Source: a bacterium
GTDB taxonomy: Bacteria; Chloroflexota; Dormibacteria; UBA8260; Bog-877
DNA length: 16,333 nt
Assembly (NCBI GenBank): GCA_021791455.1
Contig: JAJYWM010000297.1
Span: forward strand, 1 to 16,333
Direction of reading: 5' to 3'
Both the position numbers and the translations under genes were made by a program. Positions 7,526-15,337 of this stretch are shown in pieces. The notes under the pieces were generated by a model. It searched no databases. It had not been told where the DNA came from and saw only the letters and a program-made list of their open reading frames with translations. Position 1 is the stretch's first letter. Each line of letters opens with the position of its first letter.

Positions 7526-8137
7526 GGAGACGCACCAGACGTGGTTGAACAGGTAGTCGAAGTTAAAGCGCATGGGTTTGGAGTCGCCTCGGCCCCGAAT
7601 GATCGAACCGCATATTGCTGTTTCGCGTTTTCGAATGCGCATCGCACCTCTGAAGGCCCCGCCGCGTCGCCCACCGCGCCCCACTGGCCGGACGGGGAAG
7701 GCCTCCTCCACCCCATGGTTGGGCGAGACCGAGGGCTCTGCTCCACCCTTCTCTGGGCGACCATCCCAGTACAGGTTGACTCTCCGGCTCGGATCCGCGA
7801 AGTCATCAGCTCGGCGCCCGACGTTGCCCCAGTCTCCTGTCGCTGGCCATCAAGGAGTTGCATCCCTTCGCATCTGGCAGCGACCTCCGAACTGCGACCG
7901 GTGCCCGAACCAAACGGCTCGGCCAGCACAGGTCTTCTCCCGCTTCGCGCGCCACGAGCGCTGACGCCGAAAGCGTCACTACGAAGGGAGCAACCTGGGA
8001 TGACGTGTGCCCGGTCGCTCCCGGAGGGGCCGCAGCCCGGCCGATTCGACCGTGCCTACAGATGCCGCTGGAAGCAGTTCTTGACGGGGCTACTGGCAGC
8101 ACCACCCTTGGCAGCGCAACTTGGAGTGGCCTGCTAG
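7526..8137. other. 612-base gap without a supported gene, between the two modules
   Basis: No frame gives a convincing protein. The longest (7541-8137 +, 198 codons, and 7519-7929 on -) translate into compositionally random sequence with no domain I recognise. A 6-bp perfect stem TGACGC/GCGTCA with a CGAAA loop lies at 7962-7978, without a T run. TTGACT at 7776-7781 and TTGACG at 8081-8086 resemble -35 boxes but have no -10 partner at 16-18 bases. A short stretch around 7533-7571 reads on the minus strand as MRFNFDYLFNHVW and could be a gene remnant. The right end carries GGAG (8123-8126) for the methyltransferase start. Confidence 0.55.
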
Positions 8138-9019
8138 ATGGGCCGACCGTCGGCCGCGTCGGACCGCTTGGTCAGCCGCCTGTGGGCCAAAGCATCCCTG
8201 GCGTATCGAACCGCGTCCGCCTGTAGCAACTGGCCACAGGTGTTACTCACATATGGTTTAGGCAAGATGGCGTCTGGTGCTCCGACCGGGCCACCGGCCA
8301 AAGAGTTGGAGTTCAGATGCCGGGATGGCACTCGGATGACCTCCCTGCGCGACGCGGGTTCCGCTTGGCCTGTATTTGAGGTGCTGGTCGGCGATGCTTA
8401 CCACATAGACGGTTTGACTCGACTGCTGCCGCTGCCCGTTTCGGTGGTGGATGTCGGGGCTCATGTGGGGTCGGCCACGCTGCGCTTCGCGCGCGCCTGG
8501 CCCGAAGCGGCGTTCGTATGCGCTGAACCCTCGCCCACTTCCCGTCGGTATCTCGCGCGCAATCTATCTCGCAACCATGTGCGGGCGACCATAGTGCCCG
8601 CTGCGGTCGTGAGCTCCGCCGACACAGCAGTCTTCCTTCGAGAGCCGACGCCTGGCTCATGTGAAAGTCAGGTGGCAGTGCAGCCACTACCGCACGGGCC
8701 AAATGAACAGCTCCAAAGGGTCTCGGCCGTGACCATGGAAGAGCTGCTAGCTGGAACCGAAGGTTCAGTGGTCGTTAAGCTCGACTGCGAAGGTTCCGAG
8801 TACGACATCGTCGAAAGGACACCGGCCTCGGCATGGACGAGTGTGCTGGCGGTAGTCATGGAATACCACCCAGTGCCGCAGCGAAGCTTCGAGGTGCTTG
8901 CGAGCCAGCTGGAGAAGGCTGGCTTCCGGCTGGCTCGCAGAGAGCCTGACCATCGGTTCCCGAACTTTGGCTTGGCGTGGTTTCTGCAGTCGCACCTTGG
9001 GCAGGCCTTCAAAGCTTGA
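8138..9019 (+). CDS. FkbM-family methyltransferase
   Basis: The 293-residue product is a class I SAM-dependent methyltransferase. The SAM-binding motif I is VVDVGAHVGSATLRFA (103-118), the acidic residue expected to bind the ribose is Glu130 in CAEPSP, and the FkbM signature KLDCEGSEYDIVE spans 214-226. FkbM proteins are named from an O-methyltransferase of FK506 synthesis and recur in polysaccharide clusters, where they probably O-methylate sugar hydroxyls. About 60 N-terminal residues precede the recognisable core and show no domain. The ATG at 8138 directly follows a TAG and has GGAG 11 bases upstream. Its TGA overlaps the next ATG by one base (TGATG), suggesting translational coupling. 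The methyl acceptor is unknown; it is the first gene of the right-hand operon. Confidence 0.92.
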   Translation: MGRPSAASDRLVSRLWAKASLAYRTASACSNWPQVLLTYGLGKMASGAPTGPPAKELEFRCRDGTRMTSLRDAGSAWPVFEVLVGDAYHIDGLTRLLPLPVSVVDVGAHVGSATLRFARAWPEAAFVCAEPSPTSRRYLARNLSRNHVRATIVPAAVVSSADTAVFLREPTPGSCESQVAVQPLPHGPNEQLQRVSAVTMEELLAGTEGSVVVKLDCEGSEYDIVERTPASAWTSVLAVVMEYHPVPQRSFEVLASQLEKAGFRLARREPDHRFPNFGLAWFLQSHLGQAFKA

Positions 9020-12000
9020 TGGCCAAGGGCGAGTTGTCTGATCCACCACGAGCAGGTAACCTCGGTCCTACGCAGCTCACCCCGGCTGCCCCTAGGTGGC
9101 GGAGTTGGGTCCCTGGCCGGACGGAGCTCAGGATCGTGCTGGCCATCCTCGGTGTGCTCGGGGTAGCAGCAGCCGAGTTGCTGAGGACATCTGCGGCCCA
9201 GGGCACGCTGGCCGATCTCGCCGTGGTGTGCCTTTCCGTTGCCGCGCTTCTGGCGCTGTTCACGCGGGGAGCCCTATGTTCGTTGGCAGATCGCCCTTCC
9301 GCCTACAGAGTCCACGTCGGGAGGCGCGTCCAGCAACTCAGACCGACGACAGCCCCCGATACTTGGGAGCCTGAGCAGGCGATGGGCAGTGCCAGCCGAC
9401 GTGGCTGGCGGTGGGCTCAAATCGGCACGGCGCTCACAGTCGGCGCCCTGGTGCAGACCTGGTTCGTGTCCGGGACCGTGATAGCTGGCGGAGACATCAC
9501 GCCTCCCGTTGGGACGGCCTGGATTGGCCGGATGTTCGCCGGGATGGCATGGACGGGTTCAAACCTCGGCAGCATCAATGAGGCTCAGCAGCGGCTCCCG
9601 TGGGCAGTGGTGGTGTGGACTACGCATTCGCTCGGAGGTTCCGGCGCCGTCGCCCAACGGGTTTGGTTGACTGGACTCGCGATGGGGATCGCGCTGGCGG
9701 CATCATCGCTGGCCCGTGCCCTGAACCTCTCCCCACTTGCGGGAGTGGCAGCAGGGCTGCTCTTCGTATTCAACCCCTACCTCATGAGCATAGGTGGTGT
9801 AGCCGACGTCTACTTGCTTACCATGGCTCTGCTGGCCGCGCTGCCCGCCCTGGTTGTTGCCAGCGCCAAGGGATCCCTTCCCCGCTGGTTAGGAGCCGTT
9901 GGGTTAGGGCTATCTGGTCCGCTGGTGGGCTACGTGTACGCAAACCCTCCTCTCGTCGGGATGCTGATATTCGCCGTGATGGTCAGTGTGCCGCTCGCCT
10001 GGGCTCGGTACGGACGGGCGGCTGCGCGCCGTAGTGTTCCAGTGGTCCTTGGCGGGGTGCTGCTCATGATCGCGGCCTCCAGCTATTGGCTTGTCCCAGC
10101 ACTTCTCGCACTTCGGGAGGCATCTGTGGTCACGCTTTCACCCCTCTCGGCATGGACGTGGACCGAGGGCCGGTCGACCGTCACCAATGCACTTTGGCTC
10201 AACACCGCATGGGGTTGGAAGTACCCAATCTACTTCCCATATGCCAGCGGCTTCAGTCAGTTCCCGCTCGTGCTCGTGCGTTTAGGTGTCCCTTCGCTCG
10301 CGTTTCTAGCGCTCGCGATGCCGCCAACGTGCCTCAATGGCCGAAAGCTGCGGGCGACTGGTGCTATTGCCCTCGGAACACTGACGGTCGTGTTTCTGAG
10401 CACAGGCACAAATCCTCCGGGGAACCTGATTTTCAATCTTCTCTATCACTTGCCCTACGGCTGGCTGCTCCGCGAACCGGGGCGCTTTCTCATGGCAGCG
10501 GCACTGGGGTATGGTCTTATGGCGGGCGTTCTTCTAGACGGCGCCCGTCGATTTCGGTCGCCGTCGGTCCGGTCGCGTGGGCAGGTTCGCGCACTTCCGG
10601 AGATCAGAATCCCCTCGATTTGGTTGGGCATGGCCTGCGGAGCGGTCGTGTTGACCGCAGCCGGGACATATCCTCTCTGGACCGGCGCCATCGTCCCTGG
10701 GCCACGACCGCCATTCCCCTCCTCCCACGTGACAGTGCCGCGATCTTGGAACCTAATGGCGAACTGGCTGAACTCATCGAGCTCGCCGCCCGGAGCAGTC
10801 CTAGTCATGCCACCGGATGACTTTTACGCCATGCCCTACACCTGGTACTACGGAGCGGAAGGGTTCATCACCGACCTAATCGGTCGGCATGTGGTGGACC
10901 CCACTCCCCAGTCGTATGACTTGGTCTCGCATGAGTTGCTCTCGGCGACCCACCTGGAGGCCGAAGCCATTGCCCAGGGGGCTTGGACTGAGGGAGCGCG
11001 CTTGCTCGACGCGATGGACACTCCCATCGTCTTGGTGCGCGGAGATGTCGTGGCGAACTTCCCGGGGCGGTCGATCATCTCGCCGGGTCTACTCAGCCGT
11101 CAATTCCGCCGTGACCCGCTCATGCGACAGGTCCACCGAGATGGGCCGCTCTCAGTGTTCGCCCTGATCGGAGGAGTGAAGGCGCCAGCTGGTTTCGCCA
11201 CCGTGAACACTTCTTCCCCGGACCTCCGTGTGCTGTCCTTGCTACCCCCCAGAACTGCTCTGGTGACGTCGCCCCAACTCGTGGGCCACGAAGCTGTTAT
11301 CCAGCCGCCGCCAATCGCCACCTGGCAAATTCAAGGCCGGAGGCTCATCACGGATCTCAGCGTGCGGAGTGGCTGGACCTATCGGGTGGCCGCTCTCGCG
11401 CCTCCCCGTACCCCCGGAACCACCAGCGAGGACAGGCCGGCATATAGGACCCGTCGAACCAGACTTGGTGCCCGCCTCGAGATTAGCCTACCAATTGGGC
11501 CCTCCGTGGTCCACGACGGGACCTTCACACATGGGACGTGGGGCCGCGTCGGAAATTGCGCCGACTTCCGACCCGTCGTGAAGCCCGCCTTCCTCCGCGC
11601 TGCGGTCCTACTCCATGGCGGCCCAGCTGGTACGCCCGCGCTGCAGCTCTCGGCAAACATTGACGCCGCCTGTCAGTCCCAAACTTTGGCTTGGCACGGC
11701 GGCAGCTTGGTCATAAAAATGGATGTTCGCTCCCAATCGGGAGCGCCCCCTGCCCTGTGCTTCTGGGAGCAGCCTGCCAACCAGTGCGCGTCAGCGGCGA
11801 GCCTCCCCGACAGTCGCGGCTGGAAGGTCTATGATTCCGTCGTCTCACCTTCCAGCAGTACTAAAAGACTGTCGCTCGTGTTGTATGCATTCACGTACGT
11901 TCCCGGGCAGCTGTCCCGCGACGATTACGCCGATATCGTTGTACACTCGCTCGCGCAAGCTCCCAAGTTAGACGTCCTCGCGACGCCCACTGAACTCGAT

Positions 12001-12291
12001 GATCGTAGCACGCTCCACGCCTTCGCGACCGGGTTCGCACCTGGGTGGATCGCGCCAACTGGGGGTCGCCACGTGGAGATCGACGGGCTAACCAATGGCT
12101 GGATCTTTCATGGGAGCGTGGTGCGTCTCATGAAGGCAAGTTACCGTCCTATCCGCGACGAGGCCCCGGATGAGGGTGCCCTCGCCGTGCTCACCACCCT
12201 ACTGGCAGGGTTGGTAGGCATCATTGCGTGGGGTCGGCGCCGCCGACAGGCATCCGGACGCCGTGAGTCACCGAGACGTACCTCAACGTGA
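9019..12291 (+). CDS. Large AftD-like GT-C membrane glycosyltransferase with exported beta-rich domain
   Basis: The protein has 1090 residues. Hydrophobic helices run from about 37 to 555, starting with a pair at 37-55 and 63-83. An external loop carries GGDITPPVG (157-165), where Asp159 sits at the place of the catalytic acid of GT-C enzymes. FVFNPYLMSIGGVADVYLL (249-267) and LLREPGRFLMAAAL (483-496) follow. Residues 555-1050 look extracytoplasmic. Within them, about 828-980 begins VVHDGTFTHGTWGRVGNC, like a jelly-roll carbohydrate-binding module, with four cysteines (847, 885, 914, 923) that could form two disulfides. A final helix (about 1053-1070) ends in WGRRRRQ and a basic tail. The layout resembles mycobacterial AftD, which adds arabinofuranose from decaprenyl-phosphoarabinose. 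I infer transfer from a polyprenyl-phosphate sugar outside the cell; the sugar is unknown. The ATG at 9019 is chosen over a GTG at 8977 because of the TGATG overlap. Confidence 0.8.
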   Translation: MAKGELSDPPRAGNLGPTQLTPAAPRWRSWVPGRTELRIVLAILGVLGVAAAELLRTSAAQGTLADLAVVCLSVAALLALFTRGALCSLADRPSAYRVHVGRRVQQLRPTTAPDTWEPEQAMGSASRRGWRWAQIGTALTVGALVQTWFVSGTVIAGGDITPPVGTAWIGRMFAGMAWTGSNLGSINEAQQRLPWAVVVWTTHSLGGSGAVAQRVWLTGLAMGIALAASSLARALNLSPLAGVAAGLLFVFNPYLMSIGGVADVYLLTMALLAALPALVVASAKGSLPRWLGAVGLGLSGPLVGYVYANPPLVGMLIFAVMVSVPLAWARYGRAAARRSVPVVLGGVLLMIAASSYWLVPALLALREASVVTLSPLSAWTWTEGRSTVTNALWLNTAWGWKYPIYFPYASGFSQFPLVLVRLGVPSLAFLALAMPPTCLNGRKLRATGAIALGTLTVVFLSTGTNPPGNLIFNLLYHLPYGWLLREPGRFLMAAALGYGLMAGVLLDGARRFRSPSVRSRGQVRALPEIRIPSIWLGMACGAVVLTAAGTYPLWTGAIVPGPRPPFPSSHVTVPRSWNLMANWLNSSSSPPGAVLVMPPDDFYAMPYTWYYGAEGFITDLIGRHVVDPTPQSYDLVSHELLSATHLEAEAIAQGAWTEGARLLDAMDTPIVLVRGDVVANFPGRSIISPGLLSRQFRRDPLMRQVHRDGPLSVFALIGGVKAPAGFATVNTSSPDLRVLSLLPPRTALVTSPQLVGHEAVIQPPPIATWQIQGRRLITDLSVRSGWTYRVAALAPPRTPGTTSEDRPAYRTRRTRLGARLEISLPIGPSVVHDGTFTHGTWGRVGNCADFRPVVKPAFLRAAVLLHGGPAGTPALQLSANIDAACQSQTLAWHGGSLVIKMDVRSQSGAPPALCFWEQPANQCASAASLPDSRGWKVYDSVVSPSSSTKRLSLVLYAFTYVPGQLSRDDYADIVVHSLAQAPKLDVLATPTELDDRSTLHAFATGFAPGWIAPTGGRHVEIDGLTNGWIFHGSVVRLMKASYRPIRDEAPDEGALAVLTTLLAGLVGIIAWGRRRRQASGRRESPRRTST

Positions 12292-13046
12292 CCTCTGAAC
12301 TCTTACGGCGTATTGCGCGCCGGTCGGGTACCCTGGTGTACGCGCCTCCGCCTAGCCCGCCTGCCGCGCAGCCACCACGATTCCGCCACGCTCTTGCACT
12401 TGCTGGCTCGCTCAGAGGGCTGGCCGTGGCAGATGTCGGTTGCTGGACAGGCGCCTTCCTACGCGAGTGTTTGCAAGCTGGCGCGGCGTCGATAACCGGC
12501 TTCGACATCGTTGGTCCATGGCTCGCGGAAGCCCGGAAGACGGTGCCTACCGCGACCTTGGTCCCAGTCGCTGCACTCACTGAACTTGCTGCCATCGAGA
12601 TTCCGCTGATGGACGTTGTCTTCCTCCTAGAAACGTTAGAGCACGTCCCACGCAGGGCTGAAGTGGCGACCCTAGGTGCGCTGACCCACATTCTCAAACC
12701 CGGTGGTCGGCTCATCCTGTCGACGCCTGCAGCCGGTATTGCGGCCCTCGCGGACCCGGCATGGCTCCTCGTCGGGCACCGTCATTACTGTCGTCGCACC
12801 GTCGAGCATCTCGCGCGTGAAGCCGGGTTCGAGGCTCTGACCGTGTGCTATTCTGGAGACATATGGGAGTCGGCGGACGTTGCGTTACTTTATCTGTACA
12901 AGCATATTCTTCGCCGGCCGTACCGGTCACCTACGGTACTGCATGGAGCAGAGGAGCGGGTCAGCCGTCATCGTCGACTTGACTCAAACACCATCTGGTT
13001 GCAGGCCTCTATGCCGCAAGGCTCGTTCAGGACGCCGCGCGCATGA
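12288..13046 (+). CDS. Class I SAM-dependent methyltransferase
   Basis: The 252-residue product has the class I methyltransferase order. Motif I is VADVGCWTGAFL (47-58), the ribose-binding acid is Asp73 in TGFDIVGPW, ETLEHVP (115-121) is the post-motif of UbiG/Methyltransf_11-like enzymes, LKPGGRLILSTP (136-147) is motif III, and GHRHYCRRTVEHLAREAGF (163-181) follows. The last 50 residues are basic and unstructured-looking. Within this locus it probably methylates a sugar or the glycan end, as terminal methylation often controls chain length; that is inference. The GTG at 12288 overlaps the previous TGA (GTGA), and its own TGA overlaps the next ATG (ATGA). No clear Shine-Dalgarno is visible, so translation probably depends on coupling. 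Confidence 0.88.
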   Translation: MTSELLRRIARRSGTLVYAPPPSPPAAQPPRFRHALALAGSLRGLAVADVGCWTGAFLRECLQAGAASITGFDIVGPWLAEARKTVPTATLVPVAALTELAAIEIPLMDVVFLLETLEHVPRRAEVATLGALTHILKPGGRLILSTPAAGIAALADPAWLLVGHRHYCRRTVEHLAREAGFEALTVCYSGDIWESADVALLYLYKHILRRPYRSPTVLHGAEERVSRHRRLDSNTIWLQASMPQGSFRTPRA

Positions 13047-13936
13047 GCGCCGTTCTTGGGCCGGGCACCCCCAGCTCGTCGCGAGATCAGGCGGGCCCGG
13101 ATCGGCCAGCGTTTAGCCAGCCTCTGTCGCCGAATGTCACTGTGATCGTTCCTACACGAAACTCGGGACGAACTATCGGAGCCTGCTTGGCCTCGTTGCG
13201 AGCGCAAAGCGAGCAGTGCATGGTCGTCGTCGTAGACAACCACTCTGCTGATGGCACACTTGCAATTGCCCGGGAACTCGCTGACAGGGTAGTGGTCAGC
13301 GGGCCCGAGCGGTCGGCTCAGCGTAATGCAGGTGCCCGACTAGCGTCCACTCCAATAGTTGGCTTCATTGACGCTGATATGGTGCTTTCGCCCGACGTGA
13401 TCTCCCAAGTCGCCGAGGTGTTGTTGGATCCTACGGGACACCATCCAGTCGGAGTTGTTGTTGCGGAGCGGTCCATCGGCGAGGGGTTCTGGGCGGCGGT
13501 ACGAGCATTCGAGCGGTCATTCTACTTGGGTTCAGACAGTATAGAGGCGGCCAGATTCTTTCGTCGGGAGGTCTTCGAAAGCATTGGCGGTTTCGACGGG
13601 TCCATGCCTCCGGGGGGGGAGGACTGGGACCTGACGCAGCGAGCGAGGCACGTAGGAGCCATCGCTCGCATCCAAGCCTTCATCGATCATGACGAAGGTA
13701 GACCAGGCTACCTGGAATTGTGCCGGAAGAAGGCGTACTATGCCGGCGGCCTTCAGGCCTACATCGCGCGATACGGGTTTGGGAGCATTGCCATGCTAGA
13801 TAGGCCCTACGTGCGGCGCCCTTGGGTAATCGGCCGTCAGGGATGGTCCCTGGGAGCTGGTCTGCTCGCACTGAAGTTCGGCGAGGCGGGTGCAGTCTGC
13901 ATGTCACTGCTTCGTTCACGGTGGGCACGTCGTTGA
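13043..13936 (+). CDS. Family-2 glycosyltransferase
   Basis: The 297-residue GT-A fold enzyme has a Pro/Ser-rich 30-residue N-terminus and then VTVIVPTRNSGRTIGACLAS (32-51), VVVDNHSADGT (62-72), ERSAQRNAGARLAS (89-102), FIDADMV (108-114) with the DXD-type DAD, and GGFDGSMPPGGEDWDLTQR (182-200), whose ED pair should hold the catalytic base. These are the classical GT2 landmarks in the right order. It would act in the cytoplasm on the lipid-linked glycan, inverting the donor configuration. Donor and acceptor cannot be read from the sequence. The ATG overlaps the methyltransferase stop (ATGA), and its own TGA overlaps the next TTG (TTGA). A hydrophobic segment near 266-283 might associate with the membrane. 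Confidence 0.92.
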   Translation: MSAVLGPGTPSSSRDQAGPDRPAFSQPLSPNVTVIVPTRNSGRTIGACLASLRAQSEQCMVVVVDNHSADGTLAIARELADRVVVSGPERSAQRNAGARLASTPIVGFIDADMVLSPDVISQVAEVLLDPTGHHPVGVVVAERSIGEGFWAAVRAFERSFYLGSDSIEAARFFRREVFESIGGFDGSMPPGGEDWDLTQRARHVGAIARIQAFIDHDEGRPGYLELCRKKAYYAGGLQAYIARYGFGSIAMLDRPYVRRPWVIGRQGWSLGAGLLALKFGEAGAVCMSLLRSRWARR

Positions 13937-15195
13937 CCCCGTCCCAAGGCGGCCGATGGCAGTCCGTTCGGGTTGCCCTAGTCGCGGACCTCTTCGCCAG
14001 TGGTTCAACAATGTTTCAAGGCGGTGCAGAGCGCCACCTACTTCACTTGGCACTTGCGATGACCGAGGCTGGGATTGAGTGCTGCATATTCCAGCCGGGC
14101 GGCCGGGGAGCGACGTACGCGGTGGGTGGGGTTGAGGTTCGGACTCGACCAGTCGGTCGCCACCGCCTGTGGAGTCGCCTCGCCCATCGAGCCATTGCGG
14201 AAGGGTGGACTCATCTGTACTTCAAGTACCTTGAACACGTGCCGGCCGGGCTTCCGCGGGACCGAGTGTCGGCTACGCAGCACGGCGTGTACTGGGACAT
14301 TCCCTACGAAACCCATGGTAGGCCTTGGTATCCAGGCGGAGCCGCCGCGCGCGGATACCTTCCTGCCTGGCGCGCTTGGCAGATTGCCAAGAGCTTCTCC
14401 GGATTGCATCGCTGCTCCGCGGTCTCTGCCATGGACACGTCCTTCCTTCGGGTTACCCAGGCGTTGTGGCCAGCGTCTCGGGGGCGGATTTTCGTGACGG
14501 CGCCCTTCTGTGATATTTCACGACCAGCGCCCGAGGCTCTAGCAGCGGCACGGCTACCAGGAGACTTGGAAGCTGTAATTGCGGCGACCCATGCTGCCGC
14601 CGGATCCGTTGTTCTAGTTCCCCGCAACCTCTCTCTTGTGCGCGGAGAGTCTTGGCTTCCGCAAATTTTCACCATGGTGGCTCGCAAGCATGCAGTTGTC
14701 TTCATCGTTACCGGGCAGTTCCTCGGCCACTTGGACAACACTTGGCGGTCTGCTCGATTGGTCGCGGCAGACGCCGCGGCTAGGCGCTTGCCCGGAGGAA
14801 AAGCCAGCTCCCTTATCCACCTGCGCAGCTGCCCGCGGGATACGATGGCCGCGCTATACGCGGCCGCCGACATAGTCCTAATTCCTACCTTCGCACACGA
14901 GGGTGCATCCCTTGCCGCAGCCGAGGCGATGGCATTCGAGAAGCCAGTCGTCGCCACGAATGTCGGCGGCCTTAGCGACACACTTGACGCTGGGTGGTCG
15001 GCCGCTGTCACACGTCCAGATCCAGCGAGTATCGCATCCGCCATCCTACACCTAGCTGCTGATCCGCACCTCCGGCATACCCTCGCTACAAACGCGCGCC
15101 TGAAGGCAGCCGCCTGCTTTACCATGGACAGTTGGCGCAAGTCTCAACTTCCGTTCTTCGCGGCGGCCGGATGGCTTCCACCACCTGGAAAGTAG
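13933..15195 (+). CDS. Family-4 glycosyltransferase
   Basis: Taken from TTG 13933, the protein has 420 residues: VRVALVADLFASGSTMFQGG at 12-31, then the GGAERHLLHLALAM helix (30-43), an IEGWTHLYFKYLEHVP-like segment near 88-104, SAVSAMDTSFLRV (162-174) at the hinge, VVLVPRNLSLVRG (226-238) opening the donor domain, and E323GASLAAAE331 as the EX7E motif, followed by FEKPVVATNVGGLSDTL (335-351). This is the GT4 pattern, retaining and cytoplasmic. The frame is open upstream to 13822, but the family starts near the VRVALVAD strand. The TTG repeats the 4-base stop/start overlap seen at the previous two junctions, and GGTGGG lies 8 bases upstream; GTG at 13921 is an alternative. The usual GxGxx donor loop is replaced by PRNLSLVRG. 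Confidence 0.88.
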   Translation: MTPSQGGRWQSVRVALVADLFASGSTMFQGGAERHLLHLALAMTEAGIECCIFQPGGRGATYAVGGVEVRTRPVGRHRLWSRLAHRAIAEGWTHLYFKYLEHVPAGLPRDRVSATQHGVYWDIPYETHGRPWYPGGAAARGYLPAWRAWQIAKSFSGLHRCSAVSAMDTSFLRVTQALWPASRGRIFVTAPFCDISRPAPEALAAARLPGDLEAVIAATHAAAGSVVLVPRNLSLVRGESWLPQIFTMVARKHAVVFIVTGQFLGHLDNTWRSARLVAADAAARRLPGGKASSLIHLRSCPRDTMAALYAAADIVLIPTFAHEGASLAAAEAMAFEKPVVATNVGGLSDTLDAGWSAAVTRPDPASIASAILHLAADPHLRHTLATNARLKAAACFTMDSWRKSQLPFFAAAGWLPPPGK

Positions 15196-15337
15196 AGTGC
15201 AGACTTCGCCGTTTTGGCTCAGTCCAGTCCCCGGAGACGCTTCCCGTGCGCCTCTCACCTTCGGAACGTCGCGCGATGCCTTCGTCGCCTACTCAGTCTC
15301 ATGGCGCACATTGGCCCAACTCGCATAACTGTCCGCT

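Noticed and set aside
7541..8137. 198-codon + strand frame filling the gap before the FkbM gene
   Set aside because: No domain, irregular composition, no Shine-Dalgarno at its start, and competing frames of similar length on both strands.
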